The notes: generated by a model not told the origin, from the letters alone. DNA of 64,000 nt from Kosakonia pseudosacchari (GCF_900184035.1 NZ_FXWP01000011.1:213459-277458), one strand, 5' to 3'; numbered from the stretch's first letter, positions 1-14,653 are shown. Numbers and translations are program-made.

Positions 1-1217
<1,217 letters not shown>

Positions 1218-1225
1218 AAGTACGA

Positions 1226-1254
1226 GAAAAAGGAGCGCTTACGCTCCTTTTTTT
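1226..1254. terminator. Bidirectional terminator between mntH and ypeC
   Basis: The stem GGAGCG/CGCTCC (1232-1247, loop CTTA) is followed by seven T and preceded by a run of A, so it can work for both convergent genes. Confidence 0.85.
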
Positions 1255-1257
1255 GAA

Positions 1258-1575
1258 TTAGTGGTGGTGGCGTCCCCGGCCACGATGATCGTCGCGGTCG
1301 CGCCAGCCTTCACGATAACCGCGTTCATACGCGTTCTGTTTGTCCCAGCCGCGATGCCAGCCGCGGTCGTGTTTATGCCAGCGGTTGCCGCGCCATTCAT
1401 AGTTGCGGCCCCAGTAGTCACGGTCGCGCCAGCGGCCGCCGTCCCAGTAGTTACCGTAATTATCGCGATCGCCAATGTGTAATTTCACAGATGGCAACAG
1501 GGTGATTTCGCCAGCATTTGCGACCAGCGGCGCAGAAGCCATTAACACAGCTGCCAGAATCAGTGACCTGAACAT
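1258..1575 (-). CDS. ypeC: Periplasmic DUF2502 protein YpeC
   Basis: Small exported protein of unknown function. The start is the ATG at 1575 (MFRSL), because GGAG sits just upstream; a GTG at 1590 would add five residues. Residues 1-21 form a Sec signal peptide ending VANA, with cleavage likely before GEITLLPS. The mature part of about 84 residues is unusually rich in Arg, Asp, Trp, Tyr, Gly and His, with repeated RDRD, GNYW and RGW-type motifs and a His-rich tail (RGRGRHHH). The length and sequence match E. coli YpeC, which also lies next to mntH. The His/Asp-rich tail suggests metal binding, but this is inference. Confidence 0.93.
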   Translation of the reverse strand: MFRSLILAAVLMASAPLVANAGEITLLPSVKLHIGDRDNYGNYWDGGRWRDRDYWGRNYEWRGNRWHKHDRGWHRGWDKQNAYERGYREGWRDRDDHRGRGRHHH

Positions 1576-1698
1576 ACTCTTCTCCTTCACGATCGGGCCG
1601 AAACGGCCTGTTACAACAATATTACGGGGCGGCCAAACCCCGTATTATTGGCGGAACTCCTAAATCATGAATGGCAGCATTTTTTGCTAAATTTGCGG

Positions 1699-4529
<2,831 letters not shown>

Positions 4530-5765
4530 TTACTTACTGCGCCGGGGGACAATCATCATCGGTTTTCCGGCCAGCGCTAACCAGGCGGGCAGGATCACGA
4601 TACACAGCAGCGGCAACAAGGTGGTGTCCGGTACGACGACAGCTGCCAGGAACAGGCTCAGCCAGCCATCGCGCGTTACCACCAGCACCAGCCCTAAAAC
4701 CGCACAAGATACGGTGACTGCTGCCGGAACGGCGTCGACATGTTCATGCAACATTAAACCTAACGCCACCCCGACAAACACCGCCGGAAATATACGCCCA
4801 CCGCGAAAACCGCAGGCGGCGGCTATCACCAGCGCGGCGAGTTTTACCAGAGCAAATAACAGATAATCGGTAACGGTATAGGTATGCGCGAAGGCCAGTT
4901 GCTGCATCTCATCCAGCCCCTTGAATAAGGTAATGTGGCCGCCAATTATGCCCAGAATACCCAGCAGGAAGCCGCCAATCCCCAACGTCATCACCGGGTT
5001 ATTCAGGCGATGCATGAAGTGATGCAGCCGTGGTAAACACCAGACTGCCACCATTCCCAGCGCGATAGCGAACAGCGTCACGACCGCGCCGCTAAAAATA
5101 TCAACTATATGCATCTGCGGATAATGAGGAATGGGCAACGTGAAATGGGGTAGCGAAAAGAGGCTGGTGGTTAGCGCGCCTGCGGCGGCAGCCATCAACG
5201 GGGCGAACAGGCGATCCCACAGTGGCACGTCTTCACTGGCTTTCAGGGTTTGCGAGAAGATAAGCGCCGCCGCCACTGGCGTACCAAACAGTGCGCCGAG
5301 CGTGCCGGCCGAGGCAAGAATGGTCCAGTCCAGGGGTGCAACGCGCGGGAAAATGCGCGCGCCAAGTGCGACGGCAAGAGCGATATTCAGCACCATGACG
5401 GGTTGCTCGGGGCCAAGACTTACGCCGCCTGCCAGACCGAGGATCATTGCCAGCGCCAGCCCCGGCAGCGCGTTGACTGCGACCGGCGAGCCAATCAATG
5501 GCACGGTCGCCGGGTCCGGCCCGCCATGACCGGTGCTGAAACGGATAACCAGGCCCACAGCAACGCCGGTGAGTGTCAAAACGATCAGGATCCACAAGGG
5601 AGAATCCGGTGAGATGCCGAGCCGCCATGGCATGCCGCGCCACAACACGGTTTGCAGCAGGGCGGCGATTTTCATCACCAGCGCTAAGATCAGACTCGAC
5701 GCAACGCCAATAATGAGCGCAGGCAGCGCCAGTAAGAGCAGCGTTCTCGCACGCGGATGGAGCAT
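4530..5765 (-). CDS. yfeO: ClC-family ion channel/transporter YfeO
   Basis: Inner-membrane protein of the chloride channel family; the transported ion is not known. The ATG at 5765 (MLHPRAR) has AAGGA upstream and matches the E. coli YfeO start; an in-frame ATG 30 bases earlier lacks that support. The 411 residues carry about ten to twelve hydrophobic segments and ClC-type motifs: GPDPA near residue 90, [10 protein letters not shown] near 125 and [14 protein letters not shown] in the C-terminal part. Its stop codon directly abuts that of ipdC with no spacer. In E. coli the gene lies between ypeC and glk; here the reductase and ipdC have been placed between ypeC and yfeO. Confidence 0.93.
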   Translation of the reverse strand: MLHPRARTLLLLALPALIIGVASSLILALVMKIAALLQTVLWRGMPWRLGISPDSPLWILIVLTLTGVAVGLVIRFSTGHGGPDPATVPLIGSPVAVNALPGLALAMILGLAGGVSLGPEQPVMVLNIALAVALGARIFPRVAPLDWTILASAGTLGALFGTPVAAALIFSQTLKASEDVPLWDRLFAPLMAAAAGALTTSLFSLPHFTLPIPHYPQMHIVDIFSGAVVTLFAIALGMVAVWCLPRLHHFMHRLNNPVMTLGIGGFLLGILGIIGGHITLFKGLDEMQQLAFAHTYTVTDYLLFALVKLAALVIAAACGFRGGRIFPAVFVGVALGLMLHEHVDAVPAAVTVSCAVLGLVLVVTRDGWLSLFLAAVVVPDTTLLPLLCIVILPAWLALAGKPMMIVPRRSK

Positions 5766-5944
5766 CTTTTTATCCTTGCAACGAAGCCTGGTCACTCAGG
5801 ATGCAACCGGGCTGAAACCTTTAAGGTAATCTGTGATGAAGATCGATAATCCTGGGGCACTCATGATATGGTCGTTGTCGTTACAGCGCCTTGAATTTAC
5901 AGTGTGCCAAAGATTTATTCTGACTTTAGCGGAGCCGTAAAAGA

Positions 5945-6910
5945 ATGACAAAGTATGCTTTAGTGGGAGACGTGGGTGGCACGAACGCGCGCTTAGCGTT
6001 GTGTGATGTCGATAGCGGTGACATCTCCCGGGCCAAAACCTACTCCGGCCTCGATTACCCAAGCCTGGAAGACGTAGTGCGTGTCTATCTGAAAGAGCAC
6101 GACGTCACGGTAGAAGACGGCTGTATCGCCATCGCCTGCCCGATCACCGGTGACTGGGTGGCAATGACCAACCACACCTGGGCGTTTTCGATTGCCGAAA
6201 TGAAGAAAAACCTCGGTTTCGCCCATCTGGAAATCATTAACGATTTCACCGCCGTATCGATGGCGATCCCGATGCTCAAAGCCGAACACCTGATTCAGTT
6301 TGGTGGTTCCGCGCCGGTTGAAGGTAAACCGATCGCCGTTTACGGCGCAGGTACCGGGCTTGGTGTCTCGCACCTGGTGCATGTGGATAAGCGCTGGGTG
6401 AGCCTGCCGGGCGAGGGTGGCCACGTCGATTTCGCGCCAAACAGCGAAGAAGAGGGGATTATCCTCGAAGAGTTACGCGCGGAAATCGGTCACGTTTCGG
6501 CTGAACGTGTGCTCTCCGGTCCCGGCCTCGTTAACCTCTATCGCGCGATCGTCAAATCAGACGGGCGTCTACCGGAAAACCTGCAACCGAAAGATGTGAC
6601 TGAACGGGCGCTGGAAGATAGCTGCATTGACTGCCGTCGCGCATTATCACTATTTTGCGTCATTATGGGGCGTTTTGGTGGCAACCTGGCGCTCAATCTC
6701 GGCACGTTCGGCGGCGTTTACATTGCCGGTGGCATTGTGCCGCGCTTCCTCGATTTCTTTACCGCTTCCGGTTTTCGCGGCGGTTTCGAGGACAAAGGGC
6801 GTTTCAAATCCTACGTCCAGGATATCCCGGTCTTTTTGATCGTGCATGATAACCCGGGGCTGTTGGGTTCTGGCGCGCATCTGCGCCAGACGCTGGGTTA
6901 CGTGCTTTAA
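5945..6910 (+). CDS. glk: Glucokinase
   Basis: Cytoplasmic kinase converting glucose and ATP to glucose-6-phosphate, used for glucose that has entered outside the PTS or comes from disaccharides. It has 321 residues, as in E. coli. The N-terminal phosphate-binding motif [12 protein letters not shown] starts at residue 8, and the glucose-binding region [15 protein letters not shown] lies around residue 160. GGAG sits ten bases upstream of the ATG. Its TAA overlaps the TAA of ypdB on the other strand. The fry PTS genes that separate glk from ypdB in E. coli K-12 are missing here. Confidence 0.97.
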   Translation: MTKYALVGDVGGTNARLALCDVDSGDISRAKTYSGLDYPSLEDVVRVYLKEHDVTVEDGCIAIACPITGDWVAMTNHTWAFSIAEMKKNLGFAHLEIINDFTAVSMAIPMLKAEHLIQFGGSAPVEGKPIAVYGAGTGLGVSHLVHVDKRWVSLPGEGGHVDFAPNSEEEGIILEELRAEIGHVSAERVLSGPGLVNLYRAIVKSDGRLPENLQPKDVTERALEDSCIDCRRALSLFCVIMGRFGGNLALNLGTFGGVYIAGGIVPRFLDFFTASGFRGGFEDKGRFKSYVQDIPVFLIVHDNPGLLGSGAHLRQTLGYVL

Positions 6911-7635
6911 AGATTCATTAACTGACGAAACTCTTTAACTTTGCTGCGGCTGACGGGCACCTGAAACTCCAGGTCCCGCAGCCGCAAAATATAGGTGTTG
7001 TTAAACCAGGGTTCGATCTCACGGATTTTATCCAGGTTGACGCAGTAAGAGCGGTGGCAGCGAAAGAAGTGCGCCGTCGGCAGTTTGCTGCAAAACTCGG
7101 TGATATTCATCGGCATCACATATGATTCCCGCTTCGTATAGACGAACGTCATCTTCTCATGCGCTTCCGCGTAATAAATATCATGAATACTGGTGACGAT
7201 AATGCGCTCATCTTTCACCAGGTTAATGGTCGCGTTTTCCCGTGGCTGCGGGCTGGCAACGGGGGCTGATTGCTGCTGCCAGGCCGTTTCCAGTTTTTGC
7301 AGCATGCTGATGATGCGTGACTCCTGGTACGGTTTCAGAATGTAGTCGAAGGCTTCCAATTCAAAAGCCTCCACCGCATGCTCTTTCCAGGCAGTAATAA
7401 AGACGATAAACGGCTTATGGGCGAACTGGCTGATATTCTGCGCCAGCAATACGCCATCCAGAGAAGGGATATTAATATCGAGAAAAATGGCGTCGACTTT
7501 GTTGTGCTGTAAATACTTCAGCACGTCGAGACCATCGTCGAAAGTGCCGACAATTTCCATCTGGCTGTGCGCTTTTATAAGCCAGCTCAGCTCCTGTTGC
7601 GCCAGGATCTCATCTTCAACAATGATGACTTTCAT
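6907..7635 (-). CDS. ypdB: LytTR response regulator YpdB (PyrR)
   Basis: Response regulator of the YpdA/YpdB system, which in E. coli responds to extracellular pyruvate and activates the transporter gene yhjX. The 242 residues comprise an N-terminal receiver domain, with acidic residues near 7-9 and the phosphoacceptor Asp53 in [11 protein letters not shown], and a C-terminal LytTR DNA-binding domain from about residue 135 ([12 protein letters not shown]...[11 protein letters not shown]). It lies 12 bases downstream of ypdA in the same operon. The final bases overlap glk tail to tail. Near-identity to E. coli makes the assignment firm. Confidence 0.96.
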   Translation of the reverse strand: MKVIIVEDEILAQQELSWLIKAHSQMEIVGTFDDGLDVLKYLQHNKVDAIFLDINIPSLDGVLLAQNISQFAHKPFIVFITAWKEHAVEAFELEAFDYILKPYQESRIISMLQKLETAWQQQSAPVASPQPRENATINLVKDERIIVTSIHDIYYAEAHEKMTFVYTKRESYVMPMNITEFCSKLPTAHFFRCHRSYCVNLDKIREIEPWFNNTYILRLRDLEFQVPVSRSKVKEFRQLMNL

Positions 7636-7647
7636 ACGGCTCTCCTG

Positions 7648-9333
7648 TTAAGGCAACAATGCGGCAGGCGACGGTTGGCGCTGCACAAAAAACGCGATTT
7701 CAGTGCCCGGTGTTAAACGGCGAATATGCAATCCTTCGCCATACAGCAACTTCACGCGCTGGTGAACGTTCAGCAGGCCAATTTTGTTGCCGGGCATCTC
7801 ATCGGCTTCAACGCGGGCAATCATCTGCGGATCGATACCGTTGCCCGTATCGCGCACGGCAATACGCACGCGGTTGCCGCACTCTTCCACGCTGATGGTG
7901 ACCACGCCTTTGCCTTTACACGGTTGAATGCCATGCACAATCGCGTTTTCAACCAGTGGCTGGATCAGCAGGCTCGGGATCACACAACTAACCTCTTCAT
8001 CGATGTCATAAATCACCGTCAACTTATCGCCAAAACGGGCCTGCTCAATGGCGATATAGTCTTTGATTTGATAGAGCTCTTTTTTGATATCAATAAGCTC
8101 ATCATCTTTTAATTCAATGTTATAGCGCAGGTAACGCGACAGATTAAAAATGAGCTGCCGGGCGGTGTCCGGATTCAGACGAATTGACGACGAGATAGCA
8201 TTCAGGGCGTTAAACAGGAAATGCGGGTTGATCTTACTTTGCAAAGCGCGCAATTCCGCTTTGTTCGCCATCTCCCGCAGTTGTTCGGCGCGGGAAACTT
8301 CCAGTTGTGTCGAGATAATTTGCGACAAGCCAACGGCCATATCCTGTAACGACGAGGTGATCTGATGCGCGTGGCAGTAATAGATCTTCAGTGTACCGGT
8401 CACGATGCCCTGTTCACGCAGCGGGATCACCAGCATCGAGTGGATCTCCGGCGTGCGGTGGGCTTCATCATTGTTTTTAATGATGATTTCGCCGGTGTTC
8501 ATCGCCTGGCGAGTGGTTGGGCTGATAATATCGTCGCTGTCGCGGTAGTTATTTTCCCCGACGCCAACGTAAGCCAGCACGTGATCGGTATTGGTGATCG
8601 CCACGGCATCGGCTTTGATATCCCGGCGGATAATGTCACACACTTTGCGCAGGGACTCGCTATTCACATTCCGGAACAGCGGTAACGTTTTATTGGCAAT
8701 ATCCAGCGCCAGCTTCGCCTGACGACCGGCAATCGCCTCTTTTTCCCCTTCCACGCTTTGCACCAGCAGCACAATAAAGCCGATACAGACGCTGCCGAGG
8801 ATCATCGGCACGCCAATTTTGGAGACAATATCCAGGCCGAGCGCGGTAGTCGGTGCCCACAGCACCACCAGCGTCATGGTCAGGCTTTCGCAAATCATGC
8901 CGCCGATAATGCCCACGCGCCAGTGTTGCGCTTTGGGCACCTTGCGGTTAATCATCCCGGACATCACGCCGGCAATAATGCTGGTAATAAAACAGGGGAT
9001 CGCCGTCACGCCGCCAATATCGATCAGATAGCGGTGCACCCCGGCAATCACGCCGGTGATAATGCCGACCCACGGGCCGAACAAAATCCCGCCAGACATC
9101 ACCGCGATGATACGCACATTAACCAGCGAGCCTTCCACCGGCACACCGGACCAGGTACTGAACAGGGCAAACATCGAGAATATGGCCGTCACGCCCAGCA
9201 GCTCTTTTGGCGAGTGCGCCGTTTTATGCAGCAGTTCGCGGAACAGGCGGATGCGGATCAAGAAAAACAGGCAGATCAGCATGAGCGCCGCTCGGTCAAA
9301 AACGGCCAGCAGCATGTCGAATATTTCGTGCAC
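7648..9333 (-). CDS. ypdA: LytS-family sensor kinase YpdA (PyrS)
   Basis: Membrane sensor histidine kinase that partners YpdB in pyruvate sensing. The 561 residues begin with five or six transmembrane segments (5TM-LYT sensor, residues 1-200), then a GAF-like domain (about 225-345), then the HisKA region with the phosphoacceptor His in [15 protein letters not shown] near residue 370, and a HATPase domain with [10 protein letters not shown] and DTGNGI. The start is GTG at 9333, as in E. coli (MHEIF), with only a weak ribosome site. The start is divergent from alaC across 390 bases. Four residues shorter than E. coli at the C-terminus. Confidence 0.96.
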   Translation of the reverse strand: MHEIFDMLLAVFDRAALMLICLFFLIRIRLFRELLHKTAHSPKELLGVTAIFSMFALFSTWSGVPVEGSLVNVRIIAVMSGGILFGPWVGIITGVIAGVHRYLIDIGGVTAIPCFITSIIAGVMSGMINRKVPKAQHWRVGIIGGMICESLTMTLVVLWAPTTALGLDIVSKIGVPMILGSVCIGFIVLLVQSVEGEKEAIAGRQAKLALDIANKTLPLFRNVNSESLRKVCDIIRRDIKADAVAITNTDHVLAYVGVGENNYRDSDDIISPTTRQAMNTGEIIIKNNDEAHRTPEIHSMLVIPLREQGIVTGTLKIYYCHAHQITSSLQDMAVGLSQIISTQLEVSRAEQLREMANKAELRALQSKINPHFLFNALNAISSSIRLNPDTARQLIFNLSRYLRYNIELKDDELIDIKKELYQIKDYIAIEQARFGDKLTVIYDIDEEVSCVIPSLLIQPLVENAIVHGIQPCKGKGVVTISVEECGNRVRIAVRDTGNGIDPQMIARVEADEMPGNKIGLLNVHQRVKLLYGEGLHIRRLTPGTEIAFFVQRQPSPAALLP

Positions 9334-9723
9334 GGGGGACTCATATGAATAGCGTCAAAAAGCTATGATAAAAAACCCCGGCGCAGATGACCAGCCGCAG
9401 TATTCATTCGCTGAATGGGGAAAGACCACTTTTCCAAAAGGGGATTGAAAAGAGCCGAAAGAAGCGACGCGATATTGTACTAATTGGTGAATTTATAAGG
9501 TAATTTTATCTTTATTTTATTGTTAAAAGATATGATGGTTTTTTCTATAAGAGGATAATTAAGCTTTCCTTATCCTAAATTAAACTTCCTCTTTTATGGC
9601 GTTGCGTTATTTTTGCGCTTACCCCTCGACAGCGAGATTTTTTTCGGGCTATGTTCTAAGCACGCCGCAAATGTGGCGACGTCGCTCGGACGGTCCGGGC
9701 GCTAACGTTACTCCGAGGAATCT
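9334..9723. other. Divergent non-coding region ypdA/alaC
   Basis: These 390 bases hold no credible gene. The ypdA-proximal half carries small hairpins such as CATTC-GCT-GAATG (near 9405) and CCTTTT/AAAAGG-like pairing. The alaC-proximal part (9470-9600) is strongly AT-rich, with several -10-like hexamers (TATGAT at 9531, TATAAG at 9546) but no well-spaced -35. It probably contains both promoters; no operator could be assigned. Confidence 0.5.
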
Positions 9724-10965
9724 ATGGCTGACTTCAGTCCTGAACGCCGTTTTACGCGTATCGATCGTCTCCCCCCGTATGTTTTTAATATCACCGCTGA
9801 ACTGAAAATGGCTGCGCGACGCCGCGGCGAAGATATTATTGATTTCAGTATGGGCAACCCGGATGGCGCGACGCCACCGCACATCGTTGAGAAACTCTGT
9901 ACCGTAGCACAACGCCCGGATACGCACGGTTACTCCACGTCGCGCGGCATTCCGCGTCTGCGCCGGGCGATTTCCCGCTGGTATCAGGATCGTTATCAAG
10001 TGGATATTGATCCGGAAACCGAAGCGATTGTCACCATTGGTTCGAAAGAGGGGCTGGCGCATCTGATGCTGGCGACGCTGGATCACGGTGATACCGTGCT
10101 GGTGCCGAACCCGAGTTACCCGATTCATATTTACGGTGCGGTGATTGCGGGAGCGCAGGTGCGTTCTGTACCGCTGGTGGAAGGTGTCGACTTCTTTAAT
10201 GAACTGGAGCGCGCGATCCGCGAAAGCTACCCGAAGCCGAAAATGATGATTTTAGGCTTCCCGTCTAACCCGACAGCGCAGTGCGTTGAACTGGAGTTCT
10301 TCGAAAAAGTGGTCGCGCTGGCAAAACGCTACGATGTGCTGGTTGTTCACGACCTGGCCTACGCCGACATTGTGTACGATGGCTGGAAAGCGCCGTCGAT
10401 CATGCAAGTGCCGGGCGCGCGCGATGTCGCCGTTGAGTTCTTCACCTTGTCGAAAAGTTACAATATGGCGGGCTGGCGTATCGGTTTTATGGTCGGTAAC
10501 CCGGTGCTGGTCAACGCGCTGGCGCGTATCAAAAGTTATCACGACTACGGCACCTTTACGCCGCTACAGGTGGCTGCGATTGCCGCGCTGGAAGGGGATC
10601 AGCAGTGTGTGCGCGATATTGCCGCTCAGTATAAACGCCGTCGGGATGTGCTGGTGAAAGGGCTGCATGAAGCGGGATGGATGGTAGAAATGCCGAAAGC
10701 GTCAATGTACGTATGGGCGAAAATCCCTGAACCGTACGCGGCGATGGGCTCGCTGGAGTTTGCCAAAAAGCTGCTGAAAGAGGCGAAAGTCTGCGTTTCG
10801 CCAGGCATCGGTTTTGGGGATTACGGCGATACGCATGTGCGTTTCGCGCTGATTGAGAACCGCGATCGTATCCGCCAGGCGGTGCGCGGTATTAAGGCCA
10901 TGTTCCGCGCCGATGGGCTACTTCCGGCAGCGCAAAAGAGCGCGGCGGAAGATCTGGAACCGTAA
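9724..10965 (+). CDS. alaC: Glutamate-pyruvate aminotransferase AlaC
   Basis: Class I/II PLP aminotransferase that makes L-alanine from pyruvate and glutamate, one of the main alanine-producing enzymes in enterics. The 413 residues match E. coli AlaC. The PLP lysine is Lys244 in [17 protein letters not shown]; the family motifs SNPTAQ and the Arg in [10 protein letters not shown] that binds the substrate carboxylate are present. AGGA lies upstream of the ATG. It is a single-gene unit closed by a terminator, next to ypdK as in E. coli. Confidence 0.96.
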   Translation: MADFSPERRFTRIDRLPPYVFNITAELKMAARRRGEDIIDFSMGNPDGATPPHIVEKLCTVAQRPDTHGYSTSRGIPRLRRAISRWYQDRYQVDIDPETEAIVTIGSKEGLAHLMLATLDHGDTVLVPNPSYPIHIYGAVIAGAQVRSVPLVEGVDFFNELERAIRESYPKPKMMILGFPSNPTAQCVELEFFEKVVALAKRYDVLVVHDLAYADIVYDGWKAPSIMQVPGARDVAVEFFTLSKSYNMAGWRIGFMVGNPVLVNALARIKSYHDYGTFTPLQVAAIAALEGDQQCVRDIAAQYKRRRDVLVKGLHEAGWMVEMPKASMYVWAKIPEPYAAMGSLEFAKKLLKEAKVCVSPGIGFGDYGDTHVRFALIENRDRIRQAVRGIKAMFRADGLLPAAQKSAAEDLEP

Positions 10966-11003
10966 CTGTGCCTTCTCCGCCCGCCTGGTCGGCGGGCAAA
11001 ACA

Positions 11004-11030
11004 AAAAAGGAGCCTTTTGGCTCCTTTTTT
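11004..11030. terminator. Terminator between alaC and ypdK
   Basis: GGAGCC-TTTT-GGCTCC (11009-11024) with six A before and six T after serves both strands. A GC-rich hairpin (CCCGCC/GGCGGG, 10979-10995) precedes it. Confidence 0.88.
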
Positions 11031-11051
11031 GTACAGCACGATATGCTCAGG

Positions 11052-11123
11052 TTAGATCATCAGGGCGAATGTGCCGGCCCACACAATAACCATCACCGAA
11101 ATGCCCATAAAGAAATATTTCAC
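11052..11123 (-). CDS. ypdK: Small membrane protein YpdK (23 aa)
   Basis: A one-helix inner-membrane micropeptide of unknown function, short enough to be missed by length-filtered gene calling. Reading the minus strand from GTG at 11123 gives 23 residues starting MKYFFMGISVMVIVWAG and ending TFALMI, which differs from E. coli YpdK as I remember it at one position. GGAG lies eight bases before this GTG; an ATG two codons upstream (11129, giving 25 residues) sits only two bases from the GGAG and is the less likely start. In E. coli the gene also lies beside alaC. The hydrophobic stretch fills almost the whole peptide. Confidence 0.85.
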   Translation of the reverse strand: MKYFFMGISVMVIVWAGTFALMI

Positions 11124-11129
11124 GTTCAT

Positions 11130-11568
11130 CGCTCCGCACACCTAAGTATGCATTCATGACCATTCAGGACTGAGTATAGAGAGGTGAAACTACGCCACAT
11201 CGAAAATGAGAATTATCTCTATTTCGGCCACAGCTCCATCTCAGAATTTCGGGTGAATTCCTCACCAAACGGGGCTAATGTACGCTTAATTTTCAGGCCT
11301 TACAAGAGCCTTTTTTCTATTTAATTTTAGTAACTTACAATGTGTCGGGCTTTGGCGACACAATACTTTCACTGCTAAATAAATAGCCATTGAGCGACGA
11401 TAAAAATGGCCTGCTGAAACGGTTCATTTCCGCTTGAATTATAAGGCTAATTTTTTGAAGCAGGTCACAAATCGCTCACATCAAGACCAATGTGCCTTTG
11501 CGATGGCTTGTACTGAACCCGCTCAAAAAAGTGGATGAATGTGCAACCAGGGCGACAGGTTATGCGGG
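11130..11568. other. Long non-coding region ypdK/hutI
   Basis: No open frame here looks real. On the minus strand a TATACT -10 for ypdK lies at 11173-11178. Mid-region there is a hairpin, TGTGTCG (11341-11347) pairing with CGACACA (11356-11362). Near 11464-11480 the sequence GTCACAAATCGCTCACA gives one perfect CRP half-site (TCACA) with a poor partner. E. coli has lpxP next to ypdK; that gene is absent here and this region marks the junction to the hut cluster. Confidence 0.45.
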
Positions 11569-11607
11569 TTGACAATCCATTCATTATGCAAATAAATGTC
11601 TATACAA
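11569..11607 (+). promoter_or_regulatory. hutI promoter with HutC operator
   Basis: A perfect TTGACA (11569-11574) precedes a weak ATAAAT at 17-bp spacing. TGTCTATACAA (11597-11607) is the exact reverse complement of the 11-mer at the hutU promoter and contains GTCTATAC, fitting the HutC/GntR-family pattern GT-N-TA-N-AC. Placed over the start region it would block transcription of hutIGC until urocanate binds HutC. Confidence 0.65.
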
Positions 11608-11626
11608 CCCATGACAAGCAAAACCG

Positions 11627-12853
11627 ATGACTGATTTTACCTCTGCCGATCGAATCTGGCGCAACGCGCGCCTTGCAACAATGGATCCTTCTCAGCCAAA
11701 GCCTTACGGTTTACTGGAAAAGCATGCGCTTATTGTGCGCGACGGGCGCATCCGCGCTGTGGTGCCGGATGCTGAGCTACCCGCGAGGATACCCAACTGT
11801 GTTGATGTCGCCGGACGGCTGATAACGCCCGGTTTAATCGACTGCCACACCCATCTTATTTTTGGCGGCAACCGTGCGCAGGAGTGGGAGCGGCGGCTGA
11901 ATGGCGTGTCTTACCAGCAGATTAGCGCCGAGGGCGGCGGTATCAATGCCACCGTGCAGGCCACCCGACAGAGTAGCGAAGCGGAGCTGATGAGACTTGC
12001 AGAGCAGCGATTACAACGGTTGATCAATGAAGGCGTGACGACCATTGAGATCAAATCCGGGTACGGTCTGGATCTCGAAAACGAAGAGAAAATGCTGCGC
12101 GTTGCCGGTCTGCTCGCACAACAACAGCCGGTGGAGATCAGCCGTACGCTCCTTGCTGCGCATGCCACGCCGCCAGAATATAAAAGCCGCAGCGACGAAT
12201 ACATTGCGCTGGTGTGTGAAACGATCCTGCCTGCGCTGTGGCAAAAAGGGTTGTTTGAGGCGGTAGATGCTTTTTGCGAAAACGTCGGCTTTAGCCCGGC
12301 GCAAACCGAACGGGTATTTCTTGCGGCGCGTGAATTGGGCATCCCGGTAAAAGGCCATGTTGAGCAGCTATCCTCTCTTGGCGGCGCGCAACTGGTGAGC
12401 CGCTATCGTGGGCTTTCTGCCGATCATATTGAGTATTTAAACGCAGAAGGGGTGGACGCGATGCGCGCGAGCGGCACGGTGGCGGTGTTGCTCCCCGGCG
12501 CGTTTTATTTTCTTAATGAAACGCAAAAACCGCCGGTTGAACGGCTACGCCAGCAACATGTTCCCATGGCGCTTGCCACCGACTACAACCCGGGCACCAG
12601 CCCGTTCGCCAGCCTGCATCTGGCGATGAATATGGCCTGTGTCAAATTCGGCCTGACGCCGGAAGAAGCATGGGCAGGCGTGACCCGACATGCCGCGCAA
12701 GCGCTCGGTCGCCAGCAGACGCACGGGCAACTGGCCGCAGGGTTTATGGCCGATTTTATTGTCTGGGATGCTGAGCACCCGGTGGAGATGGTCTATGAAC
12801 CTGGCCGCAACCCACTCTATCAGCGCATTTTCCGTGGTGAGGTAAGCGTATGA
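11627..12853 (+). CDS. hutI: Imidazolonepropionase
   Basis: Third step of histidine degradation: hydrolysis of 4-imidazolone-5-propionate to N-formimino-L-glutamate in the cytoplasm. The 408 residues have the amidohydrolase fold with metal ligands His74 and His76 ([12 protein letters not shown]), a further His in KGHVEQLS near residue 245 and the Asp in ATDYNPGTS near 320. The ATG at 11627 has a poor ribosome site, but the N-terminus fits the family. The last four bases overlap hutG (ATGA), so the two are translationally coupled. First gene of hutIGC. Confidence 0.95.
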   Translation: MTDFTSADRIWRNARLATMDPSQPKPYGLLEKHALIVRDGRIRAVVPDAELPARIPNCVDVAGRLITPGLIDCHTHLIFGGNRAQEWERRLNGVSYQQISAEGGGINATVQATRQSSEAELMRLAEQRLQRLINEGVTTIEIKSGYGLDLENEEKMLRVAGLLAQQQPVEISRTLLAAHATPPEYKSRSDEYIALVCETILPALWQKGLFEAVDAFCENVGFSPAQTERVFLAARELGIPVKGHVEQLSSLGGAQLVSRYRGLSADHIEYLNAEGVDAMRASGTVAVLLPGAFYFLNETQKPPVERLRQQHVPMALATDYNPGTSPFASLHLAMNMACVKFGLTPEEAWAGVTRHAAQALGRQQTHGQLAAGFMADFIVWDAEHPVEMVYEPGRNPLYQRIFRGEVSV

Positions 12854-13809
12854 CTCTCTGGCATCCGGTTGAGCCGACTGTCTGGCAGGGGCGTGATGAC
12901 AGCGCAGAAGCGGCAAATGCGCTGCGCGTCTTTCAGACCATTGCCAGCCCAGGTGATTTCTCACCGCAGCAACATCGTGGAAAAGTCGCGTTGCTGGGTT
13001 TCGAGTGCGACGAAGGGGTAAAACGCAATCAGGGACGCGCGGGCGCCGCGCAGGGGCCCGACGTGCTGCGTAAAGCGCTGGCCGGAATGGCAAGCCAGCC
13101 GGGGCACGGGCAACTTGTGGAGATGGGCAACATCCGCGCACTGCCAGATAAGCTGGAGGAGGCGCAGCAGGCGCTGCATGATGCGCTACTGGCTTGCCAG
13201 CGATCGCGTATGCGCACGCTGGTATTTGGCGGCGGTCATGAAACGGCGTTTGCGCACGGTTGCGCCATTCTCGATGCCTTTCCCAATGAGCGTATCGGGA
13301 TTATCAACCTGGATGCGCATCTCGATTTGCGCCACGCTCAACGTGCCAGCTCCGGGACACCGTTTCGCCAGTTGGCACTGCACTGCGAAGCGCAACAGCG
13401 CGGTTTTCACTATAGCTGCATTGGCGCGAGTGTCGCGGCGAACACCCAGGCGTTATGGGATGAAGCCGCAAACCGTAACGTTACGGTGATTGACGATCTT
13501 GCCGTGTTGCATGCTTTTGACGATCGGGTCATGCCGGAAATTGCACGCAACATAGCCAGTTACGATCGTCTCTATCTGACTATCGATCTCGATGTGCTGC
13601 CCGCCTGGGAGATGCCCGCCGTTTCCGCGCCCGCAGCGCTGGGCATTCCGCTGGCATTGTTATTGCGTATTGTTGAACCATTGTGCCGCAGCGGCAAACT
13701 TCAGGCGGTGGATCTGGTGGAATATAATCCGTTGTTTGACCTTCAAGGTGCAGGTGCCAAAGTGGCGGCACGGCTGGCATGGCAGATTTTGCACTGGTGG
13801 CGCGGGTGA
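12850..13809 (+). CDS. hutG: Formimidoylglutamase
   Basis: Arginase-family enzyme hydrolysing N-formimino-L-glutamate to glutamate and formamide, the last step of the enteric hut route. The 319 residues show the dinuclear Mn motifs of the family in order: [10 protein letters not shown] (about residue 125), NLDAHLDLR (about 156) and [19 protein letters not shown] (about 245). The start overlaps the hutI stop by four bases. With HutI, HutU and HutH it completes conversion of histidine to glutamate, ammonia and formamide. Confidence 0.95.
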   Translation: MTLWHPVEPTVWQGRDDSAEAANALRVFQTIASPGDFSPQQHRGKVALLGFECDEGVKRNQGRAGAAQGPDVLRKALAGMASQPGHGQLVEMGNIRALPDKLEEAQQALHDALLACQRSRMRTLVFGGGHETAFAHGCAILDAFPNERIGIINLDAHLDLRHAQRASSGTPFRQLALHCEAQQRGFHYSCIGASVAANTQALWDEAANRNVTVIDDLAVLHAFDDRVMPEIARNIASYDRLYLTIDLDVLPAWEMPAVSAPAALGIPLALLLRIVEPLCRSGKLQAVDLVEYNPLFDLQGAGAKVAARLAWQILHWWRG

Positions 13810-13878
13810 TCGCCGCCCGTTAAATCAGGTTATACTCGCCGGCTGGCGCTTCATCACAACATAAGGAACACGCGCACT

Positions 13879-14616
13879 ATGTTTTCGCCTCGTCCCCGTT
13901 CGGCATCCGCCAGTGCGCCGGTGCCCTTTTATGAAAAAGTGAAGCAGGCTATCAGCGAGAAGATCTACGACGGTACGTGGCGGCCGCACGATCGCATCCC
14001 TTCGGAAGCGGAGCTGGTGGCGCAGTTTGGTTTCAGCCGTATGACCATTAACCGAGCCGTGCGTGAGTTAACGGACGAGGGGCTGCTGGTACGCTTACAG
14101 GGCGTCGGTACGTTTGTCGCTGAGCCAAAAGGCCAATCGGCGCTGTTTGAAATCCGTAGCATTGCCGATGAAATTACTGCTCGTCATCACCAGCACCGCT
14201 GCGAGGTGTTACTACTGGAAGAGACGCGCGCCGATTTTACCCAGGCCGCTGCGCTGGAGGTGGAAGAGGGAGCGCGTATTTTCCATTCCCGCATGGTGCA
14301 TTACGAAAACGATATCCCGGTGCAGATTGAAGATCGCAGCGTCAATGCCGCCGTGGTGCCTGACTATTTACAGCAGGATTACACCATCACGACGCCGCAT
14401 GCCTATTTGTCGCTGATTGCGCCACTCACCGAAGGGGAGCATATCGTCGAGGCGGTAAGTGCTTCGGCTGAAGAGTGTCGCCTGTTGCATATCAACGAGC
14501 GCGATCCCTGCCTGCTTATTCGCCGCCGTACGTGGTCAACCTCGCATATTGTCTCCCACGCCAGCCTGCTTTTTCCGGGTAGCCGTTACCGTTTACAGGG
14601 CCATTTCGGCTCCTGA
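13879..14616 (+). CDS. hutC: Histidine-utilisation repressor HutC
   Basis: GntR-family repressor (HutC subfamily) that is released by urocanate. The 245 residues have an N-terminal winged helix (about 15-80; key stretch PSEAELVAQFGFSRMTINRA) and a C-terminal UTRA effector domain (about 95-240). AAGGA lies upstream of the ATG. The gene is 69 bases after hutG and so probably autoregulated through the hutI operator. Predicted targets in this window are the two matching 11-mers before hutI and hutU. Confidence 0.94.
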   Translation: MFSPRPRSASASAPVPFYEKVKQAISEKIYDGTWRPHDRIPSEAELVAQFGFSRMTINRAVRELTDEGLLVRLQGVGTFVAEPKGQSALFEIRSIADEITARHHQHRCEVLLLEETRADFTQAAALEVEEGARIFHSRMVHYENDIPVQIEDRSVNAAVVPDYLQQDYTITTPHAYLSLIAPLTEGEHIVEAVSASAEECRLLHINERDPCLLIRRRTWSTSHIVSHASLLFPGSRYRLQGHFGS

Positions 14617-14635
14617 TCGCTCGCGTCAGCAAAAG

Positions 14636-14651
14636 CGTGATTGCTGGCGCA
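14636..14651 (+). promoter_or_regulatory. CRP-like site of hutU
   Basis: CGTGA-N6-GCGCA is a degenerate CRP palindrome centred at 14643.5. With the start site inferred at about 14725 from the NAC site, its centre falls at -81.5, the CRP position known for the Klebsiella hut promoter. Confidence 0.5.
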
Positions 14652-14653
14652 CT

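Noticed and set aside
8758..9348. 196-codon plus-strand frame opposite ypdA
   Set aside because: His/Gln/Asn-rich shadow of the conserved sensor-kinase membrane domain; no family resemblance.
11464..11480. CRP site upstream of hutI
   Set aside because: Only one half-site (TCACA) is good; the other half has two of five matches.
12545..13141. 198-codon minus-strand frame across hutI/hutG
   Set aside because: Antisense shadow over two well-conserved genes; Arg/Pro/Ala-rich and without known motifs.
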